Assembly: GCA_949741215.1 (NCBI GenBank)
Contig: CATJLA010000117.1
Location: forward strand, 31,768-95,767
Length of the DNA: 64,000 bases
Direction of reading: 5' to 3'
Origin: an uncultured Oscillospiraceae bacterium
Lineage (GTDB): Bacteria > Bacillota > Clostridia > Oscillospirales > Ruminococcaceae
The stretch's first letter is position 1. Each line of letters opens with the position of its first letter. This document shows positions 1-10,291 of this stretch, in pieces. The translations under genes and the position numbers were made by a program. The notes under the pieces were generated by a model. That model worked only from the letters and a program-made list of their open reading frames with translations, ran no database searches and was not told the DNA's origin.

Positions 1-878
1 TCCGGCTGGCGGCGGTTAGCCTCCAGAATTTGCTCCAGGCTGCCTGTTACCACCCGTAAATTTCGCAGAGACGGCAGCTCGATCCGCTGAACCTGCAGCC
101 CCTCGCCGGTAAGCTCCACCAGGTTTACCCCTTTTTTCTGCAAAGCCTCCGAAACGGAATACTTGAGCATAGACCCGCTGTAACGGAAGCGGCCATCCCC
201 CAGTACCTGGGGCGCATGCAGATGCCCCAGAGCCACATAGTCAAACCAATCCGCCGGATGGAGATCGATCAGATCCGCACCGCCTACCGAGAGCTCGGAG
301 TCGGAAAATAGCAGCTCGTCCCCGGAATGGCCCTGCCGCAGGTACTGAAAAAACCCGTGGGCCACCAGCACATTTTTTTCACCAGGGCGGACGAACTGGC
401 GGTTATATGCCATCAGCGCCTCAAACCCCTGCTGATAGCTGCCGATTTCCTGCTCCGGGAAGAGAGGCCGCAGCTGGGCGGGGGTGAAGTAGGGCAGCAG
501 CCAAAAGGTGGTCTGCTGCCGCTCAAAGCGTACCTGCCGGATCTCCTTTTCCGGCGCGCCTGCCACATACAGGCCGGACTCCTGATACAGCCTGCTGCCA
601 AAGGAGAGCCGGGCTCCGTTATCGTGGTTGCCGGCAATAACCAATACCTTTACTCCCAGCTCCCGGGCAAAGCGGGTAAGGGTTTGGTCCAGCAGGGTTA
701 CCGCCTCCACCGGGGGAATTCCCCGATCATAGACGTCCCCGGCAATTACCAGGGCCTCCGGCTTTTGCTCCCGCAACAGCTGCTCCAGCCCGTTCAGCCA
801 GTAAATCTGGTCCTCCAGCAGGGGGTATTCATTCAGGCTCCGTCCCAAATGCCAGTCAGCGGTATGAATAAATTTCAT
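1..878 (-). CDS. sbcD: Exonuclease SbcCD subunit D (metallophosphoesterase), truncated by window edge
   Basis: Reverse-strand translation MKFIHTADWHLGRSLNEYPLLEDQIYWLNGL...ALVIAGDVYDRGIPP...VIAGNHDN; classic SbcD metallophosphoesterase motifs; open at the left edge. Confidence 0.9.
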   Translation of the reverse strand, partial: MKFIHTADWHLGRSLNEYPLLEDQIYWLNGLEQLLREQKPEALVIAGDVYDRGIPPVEAVTLLDQTLTRFARELGVKVLVIAGNHDNGARLSFGSRLYQESGLYVAGAPEKEIRQVRFERQQTTFWLLPYFTPAQLRPLFPEQEIGSYQQGFEALMAYNRQFVRPGEKNVLVAHGFFQYLRQGHSGDELLFSDSELSVGGADLIDLHPADWFDYVALGHLHAPQVLGDGRFRYSGSMLKYSVSEALQKKGVNLVELTGEGLQVQRIELPSLRNLRVVTGSLEQILEANRRQP

Positions 879-932
879 AGCAGCACCTTCTCTTCCTTTT
901 TCAGACGCAAGCGGGCTTTTGCTCCCAGGGGT

Positions 933-1202
933 TTACTCCGGCTGGGCCGTTTTTGGGGCAATTTCCCCCCGAACATACCGTTTTTCTTCCTCCAACAGCC
1001 AGGCTTTGATCTGCTCCAGCCCCTCCCGGCTTACCGGAAAGGTATTCTCGGACATCACCGAAGCTTTTTCAAAGCAATACACCGCATAGGTGTAAGCATG
1101 TATTTCCTCTCCTTTTGGGACGAGGCGAAAGCGGAAGTCCCCCAGGCTGCCGGTAAACGGGTTTTGGGCGGCAAAAAATTCTACTTTGGGCAGTTCGATC
1201 AT
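933..1202 (-). CDS. Small hypothetical protein (MIELPKVEFFAAQNPFTG...)
   Basis: ORF of natural composition next to sbcD; start chosen at MIELPK. Confidence 0.6.
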   Translation of the reverse strand: MIELPKVEFFAAQNPFTGSLGDFRFRLVPKGEEIHAYTYAVYCFEKASVMSENTFPVSREGLEQIKAWLLEEEKRYVRGEIAPKTAQPE

Positions 1203-1363
1203 AGCTTTTCTCCTTTTAGCAAACAAAAGTTAAGGTGTGGGGAAATGTGCAGCCGTCCAAGTGATTGCACAAGCCTGTGTGCCACAGCTTTGCAGAAGCC
1301 TCATGAAAAAGCACAAAATAACAGAGCGGCAGTCACGTCCCTGAAAAACGCAATTTTACAACA

Positions 1364-1392
1364 AAAACAGACGGGAAAACTCCCGCCTGTTT
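1364..1392 (-). terminator. Intrinsic terminator after secF
   Basis: aaaacagacgggaaaactcccgcctgtttt: GC stem flanked by A/T tracts, just past the secF stop. Confidence 0.7.
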
Positions 1393-1438
1393 TGCTTTCA
1401 GGCCGGATTGGCCTCTTTTGTTTTGTTGAATAAGGGAA

Positions 1439-2371
1439 TTACTTTTGAGCAGCTTCCTTTTTTTTGGCGGAATACTCCTGCCAGGTTACCCACAAGCAGG
1501 GAACCAGACATACCGAAGAAAACACACCCGATGCCATACCGATCATCATGGGGAAGGCAAAGGATACAATAGAATCCACATGGAAAATCAAAGTAATTAC
1601 GCTGATAGCAGCCAGAGCCAGTACTGATGATATTGTGGTATTGATGGTTCTGCCCAGACATTGGTTGACGCTGCGGTTTACCAGCTCACGGACGTTATAC
1701 TTATTGCCGAAGGTGCGCCTGTTTTCCCGGATACGGTCGTAGATTACGATGGTATCGTTGATAGAGTAGCCCAGAATGGTAAGCACAACTGCCATAAAGT
1801 TAGAGTCGATGGAAATACGGAAAAGCAGGAACACGCCATAGACGATAATGACGTCGTGAATCAGCGCCACTACCGAGAAGATACCGGCAGACCAGCCGCT
1901 GATCCGCTTAAACCGCAGTGCAATATACACCACCAGCAGCAAAGAGGCCACTGCAACAGCCACTAAGCTTTTGGCCAGAAATTCGCCGCCGATAGAAGCG
2001 TCAACATTGCTGATGGAAACCGATTCCAGCTCGTTATCGGCAAAACGCTCGATTACAGCCTGAGACAGGGCGGACTGCTGCTCTGAAGAAATGCCGGAGG
2101 TAGAGGCCAGGGAAATTACCAGGTTGTTTTTGCCGGTGCGGATATCCGCGCTTTCCTGCAAAGAAACCGATTCTCCCAAGGTGGATTCTACCAGGGACTG
2201 GAATTCTCCCTTATCCAGCTCGCCGGAATAGGAGTAAGTGATCAAAGTGCCTCCCTTAAACTCAATCGCCAGGTTCACCCCGAAAATAAAGGTGCTGATG
2301 AGAATAATTGCCATCAAAGCGATGGAGATGGAGAAGAAAATTTTCTTTTTTCCTACAAAATCTATCATCAT
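1439..2371 (-). CDS. secF: Protein translocase subunit SecF
   Basis: MMIDFVGKKKIFFSISIALM...GVNLAIEFKGGTLI...GYSINDTIVIYDRIREN; SecF family motifs; overlaps secD. Confidence 0.95.
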   Translation of the reverse strand: MMIDFVGKKKIFFSISIALMAIILISTFIFGVNLAIEFKGGTLITYSYSGELDKGEFQSLVESTLGESVSLQESADIRTGKNNLVISLASTSGISSEQQSALSQAVIERFADNELESVSISNVDASIGGEFLAKSLVAVAVASLLLVVYIALRFKRISGWSAGIFSVVALIHDVIIVYGVFLLFRISIDSNFMAVVLTILGYSINDTIVIYDRIRENRRTFGNKYNVRELVNRSVNQCLGRTINTTISSVLALAAISVITLIFHVDSIVSFAFPMMIGMASGVFSSVCLVPCLWVTWQEYSAKKKEAAQK

Positions 2372-3759
2372 TTCTTACCTCCATACAGCCAGGGTTTGCG
2401 CAGTGCCTTGAATTTTGAAAGGGACTTGAGCATCAGCCGGGAAGCAGTTACGCCGAACACAAAGTTCAGGATAACGCCTACCAGCAGGGTGTATCCGAAG
2501 GAATAGATGGCGCCGGTAACCGAGGAACCGAAGATCCCGAAAATAGGCTTTAACAGCATGGCAAAAACGCTGCTGGGCGGCCCAAAGGAGCCCATCAGGA
2601 TGATAGCGATAATCACCATGGTCAGGTTGCCGTCCAAAATAGCGGTAAAGGCCCGGGAGAAGCCGGAGTCGATAGCGCTGTCGATAGACTTGCCCAACCG
2701 CAGCTCTTCCTTAATACGCTCGGCGGTGATGATATTGGCATCCACACCCATGCCGATAGAAAGGATAATACCGGCGATGCCGGGTAAGGTTAGAGTAAAG
2801 CTGGGAAATACGGCGAAATAACCGGAAACCGCTGCAATCGAGCCGGCAGCTTGTCCTAAAAGGGCGGGGATAGCAACTACGCCGGGCAAACGGTAGAGCA
2901 CTACCATGAAGATAGAGATCAGCGCAAAGGCAATTACCCCTGCCAGAACCATGGCATCCTTAGCGCCCTCGCCCAAGGTGGGGGAAATGGTGCTGAAGTT
3001 GTCGGTTTCCAGCTTAAAGGGCAGGGCGCCGGCATTGATCTTATCCGCCAGCTCCTTAGCCTCTGCTACCGTAAAGCCGCCTTGTATGACGGCACTGCCA
3101 TCGGTAATCACGGCGCTTACCCGGGGATAACTGATTACGGTATCGTCCATCCAGATGGAGATAACGCCGGTGCCTACCAGCCTGCCGGTTGCCTCGGCAA
3201 ATTTGGCTGCGCCTTCGTCGTTAAGCTCAAGGGAGACCATGGGGGTATTGTTCTCGGTAGAGACCACTACAGAGGCGCTTTCCACGTCCTTACCCTCCAG
3301 GATAATAGTTTCGGCGGTAATGCCGGAGGGGCGGCCCCATTCGTCGGTTTCATATCCTTCCCGGAAAGTTAACAGGGCGGTTTCACCCAGCTCGGCAATA
3401 GCTTGCTCAGGGTTAAAGTCCACCTCATCCTCTTTCCATGGAAAACGGACGATGATCCGGTTTTTCTCATAGTCGGTATAAATTTCGTGGTCGGTGATAT
3501 TTTGAGAAACTAAGCGCACCTTAATGATCTGCTCGGCGGCATCCATCTCTTCCCGGGTGGCTTCGATCCCCTCCGGCGGCCGAAATGTGACGTCTACACC
3601 GCCCCGGATGTCAATCCCCCAGCGGATATCGTTGGCCCCTTTGATGTAAGTTTTGGTTACATCGCCGTAGCTTGTGCTGATTCCGCAGATGGTTGTCCAG
3701 GTCAGGAGGCCGATAAGCAACGCCACAACGAAAAACACCGGTTTTCCAATCTTTTTCAT
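2368..3759 (-). CDS. secD: Protein translocase subunit SecD
   Basis: GIDIRGGVDVTFRP...GMGVDANIITAERIKEELR; SecD family; start MKKIGKPVFF preceded by GGAGG. Confidence 0.95.
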   Translation of the reverse strand: MKKIGKPVFFVVALLIGLLTWTTICGISTSYGDVTKTYIKGANDIRWGIDIRGGVDVTFRPPEGIEATREEMDAAEQIIKVRLVSQNITDHEIYTDYEKNRIIVRFPWKEDEVDFNPEQAIAELGETALLTFREGYETDEWGRPSGITAETIILEGKDVESASVVVSTENNTPMVSLELNDEGAAKFAEATGRLVGTGVISIWMDDTVISYPRVSAVITDGSAVIQGGFTVAEAKELADKINAGALPFKLETDNFSTISPTLGEGAKDAMVLAGVIAFALISIFMVVLYRLPGVVAIPALLGQAAGSIAAVSGYFAVFPSFTLTLPGIAGIILSIGMGVDANIITAERIKEELRLGKSIDSAIDSGFSRAFTAILDGNLTMVIIAIILMGSFGPPSSVFAMLLKPIFGIFGSSVTGAIYSFGYTLLVGVILNFVFGVTASRLMLKSLSKFKALRKPWLYGGKK

Positions 3760-3913
3760 GAGCAATCCTCCATTGAATATTCTGACGCCGTTCCCGGTTT
3801 TCCAGGCTCAGGGGGATTTGTCCCCTTTGCTAAGGGAAACAGGGCAAAACGGCGGAAAGCTCCCCAAAAACGAGAAACCCTCCGCTGTTTCCTGCCCGGC
3901 AATCTTACCGTTA

Positions 3914-3942
3914 ATTATATTTTATCCGCAAAAAAATGTCAA
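3914..3942 (-). promoter_or_regulatory. Consensus sigma-A promoter upstream of secDF
   Basis: Reverse strand TTGACA-17 nt (TTTTTTTGCGGATAAAA)-TATAAT; both hexamers match consensus exactly. Confidence 0.8.
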
Positions 3943-4002
3943 CCGAAAGTCTTTGGTTTTCCCTATAAAATCCAAAACTTTTTGTTCTTTTTGGAAAATT
4001 TT

Positions 4003-4488
4003 TTAGTTTTTGTAGGTAACCTGCGCATTCTGCTTTCGGTAGCTGTCGTTATCCTTCATGCCAAGCTCCTGCTGGACCTGGGTCAGCATTTGCTTCAACC
4101 GCTTAGCCTTTTGAGGGTCCTGCTCGGTTTTCAGCTGCTTTTCCAGCTGCTCCCCCTGCTTTTTCAAAGCTTCAATTTCCCGGTCTACTCTGTCCGTATT
4201 GGTGATGCACTGCTCCTCTTTCTTCTGCTCCGGGGCAGCGTTTTCAGGGGCTTTGGGGGCATCAAATTCCAGCTTGGGGTTGCCCTCCTCATCCTGCCCC
4301 ATTTTATACAGGCCGATTGACTGTTCCGGCTGCCCCGGCTCATAGCGGTCATATTTGGGCGCGCCCTTGTTTTCCTCAATTTTCTGGACGTAAGCGGGCC
4401 TTATATTCTGCGCCTCTTTGGCCTCGCTTACCCGCTGATTTTCTGCCGCCGCTGCGGTAGTGCTGCTGGTAATCGGCTGGATCGTCAT
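4003..4488 (-). CDS. Hypothetical charged/coiled-coil protein
   Basis: MTIQPITSSTTAAAAENQRVSEAKEAQ...EIEALKKQGEQLEKQLKTEQDPQKAKRLKQML; 162 aa, plausible codon use. Confidence 0.65.
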   Translation of the reverse strand: MTIQPITSSTTAAAAENQRVSEAKEAQNIRPAYVQKIEENKGAPKYDRYEPGQPEQSIGLYKMGQDEEGNPKLEFDAPKAPENAAPEQKKEEQCITNTDRVDREIEALKKQGEQLEKQLKTEQDPQKAKRLKQMLTQVQQELGMKDNDSYRKQNAQVTYKN

Positions 4489-4609
4489 GGCTGCTTCCTC
4501 TTTTCTATATAAGGTTATCATTTCCTTCTGTTAGTATTTTATCAGATTTTCTTTTCATTTGCAATCTTTTTCTGGAAAAGCTGCACTGCGCATTTTCGCC
4601 TCCCTCCGG

Positions 4610-4700
4610 GGGTGTTTCGCTCTCTGCGGAGAGCGACCAGGGACTCTGTCCCTGGACCCTGCCACCTTTAAGGAAGGTGGACGAACCTCTTTTTCCGCTC
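4610..4700 (-). repeat. Three-hairpin structured repeat, copy X
   Basis: Reverse strand GAAAAAGAGGTTCGTCCACCTTCCTTAAAGGTGGCAGGGTCCAGGGACAGAGTCCCTGGTCGCTCTCCGCAGAGAGCGAAA; aligns with copy Y at 47400-47495. Confidence 0.65.
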
Positions 4701-4734
4701 CGCATACCTTAACGTTGGCTTCCATTTACAAAAA

Positions 4735-4773
4735 GGCACAGCCTGGGGGCAGAAGGTTGCCCCCGGCTGTGCC
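4735..4773 (-). terminator. Intrinsic terminator after aminotransferase gene
   Basis: GGCACAGCC-GGGGGCA...TGCCCCC-GGCTGTGCC followed by TTTTTG on the minus strand. Confidence 0.85.
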
Positions 4774-4788
4774 GTCCTAAAAGCTGAT

Positions 4789-6102
4789 TTATGCAGGGGT
4801 TTTCTCCTCTGCGGCGCGTTGGGCCAGAAGCTTTTCCACACTGGCCAGCTTAACACACAGGCTGAACAGCTCCGCCGCCTGCCTGAGCTCCTCCACAGGG
4901 GGGAAGCTGGGTGCAATCCGGATGACGGAATCCTGCGGATCACGTCCGTAGGGATGGGTAGCTCCGGCGGAGGTCATCACCACACCGGCTTCCTTGCAGA
5001 GAGAGACAATCCGCTTGGCGCAGCCCTCCAGCGCTTCAAAGCAGATGAAATATCCGCCCCGGGGATTGTTCCACCTGCCGATTCCAGCGTCTCCCAGCTC
5101 CCGCTCCAGCGTTTCCTGCACCACCTGGAACTTAGGCCGCAGAATGGCCGCATGCTTTCTCATATGCTCATAGATATTTTCCACATTCTGGAAGTAGAGG
5201 ACATGGCGCAGCTGGTTGATCTTATCCGGGCCGATGGTCTGAACGCTTAACTGCTTGGTGATGGCCACCATGTTCTCCAAAGAGGAGGCCAGGAAGGATA
5301 CCCCCGCCCCTGCAAAGGAAATTTTAGAGGTGGAGGCGAACATGTACAGCATGCTTTCCTTACCGTTTTTCTTCAGCTCGGTAAACAGATCCAGCAGATG
5401 GTCCTGCTGATCGTCATAAAGGTGATGGATGACGTAGGCGTTATCCCAGAAGATGCGGAAGTCCGGCGCGGCGGGCTTTAGGTTGGCAAACCGGCGCACC
5501 ACAGCGTCGGAATAGGTGATGCCTTGGGGATTGGAGTACTTGGGTACGCACCAAATGCCCTTGATGGTCTCATCCTTGGAAACAAGGGCTTCGATCAGGT
5601 CCATATCCGGGCCGTCGGACTTCATAGGGATGGGGATCATATCAATGTCAAAGTATTCGCAGATGGAAAAATGCCTGTCATAACCGGGGACAGGGCAGAG
5701 AAATTTGATCTTCTCGTACCGTCCCCAGGGCTTGCGGCCGCCGGGAACCCCGTGGAGCATGGCTCGGGCCACGGTATCATACATTACAATCAGGCTGGAG
5801 TTGCCGCAAACAATCATTTCCTCCGGCGCAACACCGATTACCTTGGAGAACAGCTCCCTGGCCTCCCAAATGCCCTCCAGCTGGCCGTAGTTGCGGATAT
5901 CCACCCCGGAATCGGTTTTCATAGGATGCTGCGATGAAAAGATGTCCATCATTCCCATAGAGAGGTCCAGCTGTTCGGTACTGGGTTTGCCTCGGGACAT
6001 ATCCAACTGCAGGCCCTTGGCCTGCCAGGCGGCATACTCCTTTTGCAGCTGCCGCTCCAAATCCAAAAGCTCCTGGGTTGACAAAGACTGATATTCCGGC
6101 AT
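4789..6102 (-). CDS. PLP-dependent class I/II aminotransferase
   Basis: MPEYQSLSTQELLDLERQLQKEY...DMSRGKPSTEQLDLS...CVPKYSNPQGITYSD...FASTSKISFAGAGVSF; fold-type I aminotransferase signatures; start at MPEYQS with upstream RBS. Confidence 0.85.
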   Translation of the reverse strand: MPEYQSLSTQELLDLERQLQKEYAAWQAKGLQLDMSRGKPSTEQLDLSMGMMDIFSSQHPMKTDSGVDIRNYGQLEGIWEARELFSKVIGVAPEEMIVCGNSSLIVMYDTVARAMLHGVPGGRKPWGRYEKIKFLCPVPGYDRHFSICEYFDIDMIPIPMKSDGPDMDLIEALVSKDETIKGIWCVPKYSNPQGITYSDAVVRRFANLKPAAPDFRIFWDNAYVIHHLYDDQQDHLLDLFTELKKNGKESMLYMFASTSKISFAGAGVSFLASSLENMVAITKQLSVQTIGPDKINQLRHVLYFQNVENIYEHMRKHAAILRPKFQVVQETLERELGDAGIGRWNNPRGGYFICFEALEGCAKRIVSLCKEAGVVMTSAGATHPYGRDPQDSVIRIAPSFPPVEELRQAAELFSLCVKLASVEKLLAQRAAEEKTPA

Positions 6103-6171
6103 GGGCGGATTCCTCCTTACTCCTTTCCCGGCAGAAAAACTGCCCGGAAGATATCTATTTACAATCATCAA

Positions 6172-6206
6172 CAAAAAATGCAGCAGCTTTTTTAAGCTAC
6201 TGCATT
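6172..6206 (-). terminator. Intrinsic terminator (asnS terminator or leader attenuator)
   Basis: Minus strand AATGCAGTAGCTT-aaaa-AAGCTGCTGCATT then TTTTTTG. Confidence 0.75.
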
Positions 6207-6427
6207 TTAGTATATATGATTTTTTGCTATTTTGCAAGTGTATTTTGAAATTCCTGCAAATTATGGCAGGAATACCAATAAACCGCCTGCATATCCCTGT
6301 AATTGCAACACTCTGCTCAGAGTATTCCTTCATATAGGACGGCACAGCGCTTTCGGTTTATGCAAAAAGCGGTAAAGCAAGCTGCAAACTATAAGACGTC
6401 CTGCAAAAGAAAGGCTTTGATGCCCCC

Positions 6428-7822
6428 TTAGTATTCTGCAGAACCGGTAGTTCTGGGGAAGGGCAGTACGTCCCGAATGTTGGAAACCCCGGTGATATAC
6501 ATGATCAGACGCTCAAACCCCAGGCCAAAGCCCGCGTGCTTTGTACCGCCAAACCGGCGCAGATCCAGGTACCAGCTGTAATCCTCCGGGTTGAGGGAAA
6601 GCTCCTTCATCCGGTCCAGCAAAACCTCCAGCCGCTCCTCCCTTTGGCTGCCGCCGATGATCTCCCCGATGCCGGGTACCAGCATGTCTACCGCTGCAAC
6701 GGTTTTGTCGTCATCGTTTAAGCGCATATAAAAGGCTTTGATTTCCTTGGGATAATCGGTGACAAACAAAGGCTTTTGGAATACTGTTTCGGTAAGGTAG
6801 CGCTCGTGCTCGGTCTGCAGGTCGCAGCCCCAGTAAACGGGGTACTCAAACTGATCCTTTACCTTGGTGAGAATTTCAATGGCTTCCGTATAGGTTACCC
6901 GGGCAAACTCCGAGTGAATAATGCCGTTCAGCCGCTCAATAAGGCCCTTGTCGTAGAAGTTATTGAAGAACTTCATCTCCTCCGGGCACTGCTCCAGCAC
7001 ATAGCTGAGAACATATTTCAGCATATCCCCGGCAAGCTGCATATCGTCCTCCAGGTCAGCAAAGGCAATTTCAGGCTCAATCATCCAAAACTCGGCGGCA
7101 TGGCGCTGGGTGTAGGATTTTTCTGCCCGGAAGGTAGGGCCGAAGGTGTAAATTTTAGAGAAGGCCATAGCCATGCACTCCCCCTCCAGCTGGCCGGATA
7201 CGGTAAGACCGGTGGCTTTGCCGAAGAAGTCCTGGGAGTAATCCACCTCGCCGGATTCGGTAAGGGGCGGATTTTGGGGATCCAGGGTGGTTACCCGGAA
7301 CATTTCCCCGGCGCCCTCGCAGTCGCTGCCGGTGATCAGGGGGGTGTGGGCGTACACAAAGCCCCGCTCGTTAAAGAACTTATGGATGGCATACGCCGCT
7401 ACCGACCGCACCCGGAACACTGCGTTAAAGGTATTAGTGCGGGGCCGCAGGTGTGCGATAGTACGCAGATACTCCAAGGAATGGCGTTTTTTCTGCAAGG
7501 GGTACTCGGGGGCGGACTTGCCCTCGATCTCGATAGCCTTTGCGTGTATTTCAAAGGGCTGCTTGGCGTTGGGGGTTAAAAGCAGCTCGCCGATAACCAC
7601 CAGGGCGGCGCCTACGTTTTGTTTTGCAATTTCCCGGAAGTTTTCTACCTTGGATTCCTCAAAAACCACCTGCAGATTCTGGAAGGTGGAGCCGTCATTC
7701 AATTCAATAAACCCCAGGGATTTGGAATCCCGGATGGTTTTTACCCAGCCGCACACAGTAATCTCCCGGCCGGCATAGTCCTGAGGAGCTTTCCACAGGG
7801 CTTTCAGTTCAACTCTCTGCAT
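6428..7822 (-). CDS. asnS: Asparaginyl-tRNA synthetase
   Basis: [23 protein letters not shown]...[33 protein letters not shown]; class II AsnRS motifs. Confidence 0.95.
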   Translation of the reverse strand: MQRVELKALWKAPQDYAGREITVCGWVKTIRDSKSLGFIELNDGSTFQNLQVVFEESKVENFREIAKQNVGAALVVIGELLLTPNAKQPFEIHAKAIEIEGKSAPEYPLQKKRHSLEYLRTIAHLRPRTNTFNAVFRVRSVAAYAIHKFFNERGFVYAHTPLITGSDCEGAGEMFRVTTLDPQNPPLTESGEVDYSQDFFGKATGLTVSGQLEGECMAMAFSKIYTFGPTFRAEKSYTQRHAAEFWMIEPEIAFADLEDDMQLAGDMLKYVLSYVLEQCPEEMKFFNNFYDKGLIERLNGIIHSEFARVTYTEAIEILTKVKDQFEYPVYWGCDLQTEHERYLTETVFQKPLFVTDYPKEIKAFYMRLNDDDKTVAAVDMLVPGIGEIIGGSQREERLEVLLDRMKELSLNPEDYSWYLDLRRFGGTKHAGFGLGFERLIMYITGVSNIRDVLPFPRTTGSAEY

Positions 7823-8098
7823 CGTTATTCATCCTTTCCGGTTTTGCCGAAAGAGAAGCCGGTTTATCTGCCGGCTTTTCAACAATTTCTTATAATTATA
7901 GCCATTTGTGCGCCATTTTGCAACCGTTTTTTGGCAAAGGGAGGTTTTTTTGCAGCAAAGCTTCGGTCTGCTTGCATCTTTTAGAATAAAATGCTACAAT
8001 AAAGCCATATTTGTTTCTGCCGCCGCACCGCCCTGCCCACCGACGTCGCGGAAGCTTGCCGGTGCAGGGCCTTAGGTTTTTTGGGAGGTTCATTGATT

Positions 8099-8632
8099 AT
8101 GCCCCAGTTTTTGCAAAGGCTTTCTCCAAAGCAAAAAGATGTGCTGAAAACGGTTTTGCAGCTTTTGGCAGAGGCGCTGGCGCTGTTTGTGCTGTTCCGG
8201 TTTGTGATTTGCATTGCTTATGTGCCCAGCGGGTCGATGGAACCCACCATTCAAAAAAGCTCTGTACTGTTTGTAAACCGTCTGAAAAGCCCTCAAAAGG
8301 TGCAGCGGGGGGATATCCTGCTGTTTCAGTCGGAGGAATATGGCATTACCATGGTAAAGCGGGTGATTGGGCTGCCGGGGGAACATGTTGAGGTCACTGA
8401 TAATGGCACTGTTTTTGTGGACGGGACTGCTCTAACGGAGCCTTACGTGCAAAATACAAGCCCTATTTCCGGGGAATTTGAGGTGCCGGAGGATTGTTTT
8501 TTGTTTTTGGGTGACAATCGTGCCAATTCCGAGGACGCCCGCTTTTGGGTGGAGCCGTACATCCCTTTTGACAAGCTTGTAGGGGAAGCGTTGGTTACTC
8601 TGTGGCCCTTTGACCGCTTTGGCGGACTATAA
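8099..8632 (+). CDS. lepB: Signal peptidase I
   Basis: VPSGSMEPTIQKSSVLFVNR...RGDILLFQ...MVKRVIGLPGEHVEV...LGDNRANSEDAR; S26A signature boxes. Confidence 0.95.
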   Translation: MPQFLQRLSPKQKDVLKTVLQLLAEALALFVLFRFVICIAYVPSGSMEPTIQKSSVLFVNRLKSPQKVQRGDILLFQSEEYGITMVKRVIGLPGEHVEVTDNGTVFVDGTALTEPYVQNTSPISGEFEVPEDCFLFLGDNRANSEDARFWVEPYIPFDKLVGEALVTLWPFDRFGGL

Positions 8633-8866
8633 AAAGGGGCAGTCTTGTCCCACAAAAAACAACTGCGGCAAAAGTGGGGCCGCTGCTCCGTTTCGCATTT
8701 TTTGTTTGCAGGCTTCAGGGCAAAAAAGGATTTTCAAGCATAAATTTCCACTTATAACATTGCCGTTTTCTCTCATACTATCTATTGCAAACACGGCACA
8801 AAAGGGAGCTGGTTTTTTGGAAAAGCTCCCATCTAAAAATGTTATAAAAGAGGAGTGTATCACACA

Positions 8867-9061
8867 ATGGCAAGCAATAATAAACATGTTGTTCCTGAAG
8901 CAAAGGAAGCTATGGAAAAGTTCAAGATGGAGGCCGCTAACGAGGTTGGCGTAAACCTGAAGCAGGGCTATAACGGGGATCTTACCTCTAAGCAGGCCGG
9001 TTCTATCGGCGGGCAGATGGTCAAGAAGATGATCGAGTCCTACGAGAACTCCATGAAATAA
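8867..9061 (+). CDS. Alpha/beta-type small acid-soluble spore protein
   Basis: MASNNKHVVPEAKEAMEKFKMEAANEVGVNLKQGYNGDLTSKQAGSIGGQMVKKMIESYE; SASP alpha/beta signature. Confidence 0.93.
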   Translation: MASNNKHVVPEAKEAMEKFKMEAANEVGVNLKQGYNGDLTSKQAGSIGGQMVKKMIESYENSMK

Positions 9062-9177
9062 CCCACCTGAAATTTGGATTGGAGGGAGCCTGCGCACGGC
9101 AAAACAGCCTCCACCTGAAAAATGGAGCAGGAAGCTTTGTTGCGGCAGAGCAGGCACCCCTCATTTGCTTTGAAGAA

Positions 9178-9202
9178 GCCGGGCAATCGCCCGGTTTTTT
9201 CT
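9178..9202 (+). terminator. Intrinsic terminator after SASP gene
   Basis: gccgggcaatcgcccggttttttctta. Confidence 0.75.
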
Positions 9203-9228
9203 TATATCCTTGTAGCTTCTCAAATTAC

Positions 9229-9996
9229 TTATTCCGCCGGCACGCCGTTTTTTTGCAGAAAGCTCAGGCTTTCGGCCATACAGAGAAATGCGTCCTTGGA
9301 CCAGCTTTCCTGTTCTGCAAAAATCCATTTTACACCCGTTTCCTTACATCCCCGCAGAGAAGGCCCCCAGTCGATGACGCCTTGGCCCACCGGAACCAAC
9401 TGCTCCTCTCCCCTGTGATTGACACAGTAATCCTTAAAATGGACAAACTCAATCCGCCCCTGATACCGGTGCAGCCATTCCTCCGGGTTCAGCCCTGCCT
9501 TGATCAGATGATACAAATCCAGCCCCAGCTGAAAATTTTCCGGCGTATGCTCCATTATCATTTCTACCGCTGTTTTTCCATGAAACCGGCGGTACTCCTG
9601 TACCCTGGGGTGAAAAGACACAACCTTGCCGGCTGCTTCCATCCGGGCGGAAAAGCCGGTAAGCTCCTCTGCAAAGGCAAGGCACCCCTCTGCTGAAAGA
9701 AACCGCTCCGGAACCCCGCTGACACACACATTCCTGCTGCCGCAAAGCTTATGCAGCTGCAGTGTATCCTCCAGATGCTCCAGTACCGCCTGATAGTAAT
9801 CCTGTGTGGAAACGCTGACAAGTCCTGCCTTTTTTAACGCTTCTGCTATCGTTTCCGGCGGAATTTCCGGGTTAATCCACTGCAGCTGGACAATCCGGTA
9901 CCCAATGTCCCGGAGCTTGCAGAAGGTCTCCTCCACCTGCTCGGGCGTTTGCAGATACGCCTTTAAGCTGGAAACCTGCGCTCCTGCTTTAATCAT
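9229..9996 (-). CDS. Sugar phosphate isomerase/epimerase (xylose isomerase-like TIM barrel)
   Basis: MIKAGAQVSSLKAYLQTPEQVEETFCKLRDIGYRIVQLQWI...LGLDLYHLIKAGLNPEEWLHRYQGRIEFVHFKDY; AP endonuclease family 2 fold; RBS GGAGG upstream. Confidence 0.85.
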   Translation of the reverse strand: MIKAGAQVSSLKAYLQTPEQVEETFCKLRDIGYRIVQLQWINPEIPPETIAEALKKAGLVSVSTQDYYQAVLEHLEDTLQLHKLCGSRNVCVSGVPERFLSAEGCLAFAEELTGFSARMEAAGKVVSFHPRVQEYRRFHGKTAVEMIMEHTPENFQLGLDLYHLIKAGLNPEEWLHRYQGRIEFVHFKDYCVNHRGEEQLVPVGQGVIDWGPSLRGCKETGVKWIFAEQESWSKDAFLCMAESLSFLQKNGVPAE

Positions 9997-10013
9997 ACAA
10001 TAACCTCCTTTTT

Positions 10014-10076
10014 TAAGTAAAAGGGAATAGTGAATAGTGAAGAAGGGAGGTGTCCCTGCGGGACGGATTGAAATTG
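10014..10076 (+). repeat. GAATAGTGAATAGTG repeat, copy A
   Basis: aagtaaaagggaatagtgaatagtgaagaagggaggtGTCCCtgcGGGACggattgaaattgc. Confidence 0.75.
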
Positions 10077-10291
10077 CAATTTTTTTCAAATTTGCCTGGT
10101 AGGGGGGGTCCTTTAGGTACTAGGCTGTTTGCGGTTTACTGTTGTTGTAATGGCTTCAATTTTATCATACTCTGATATATTGTGAATTTCAAGGGGTTCT
10201 TTGGGCTGGGACGTCCTGCCTGCGGGATGTTCGCTGCGCTGCACTTTGGGCTGAGGTTTGGGATTAGAAAGCGGCTGTTGCGTCCTGAAGG

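Noticed and set aside
6463-6484. GGCAGTACGTCCCGAA in asnS as another copy of the dispersed motif
   Set aside because: Encodes the conserved AsnRS RDVLPFP sequence, so protein constraint explains it.
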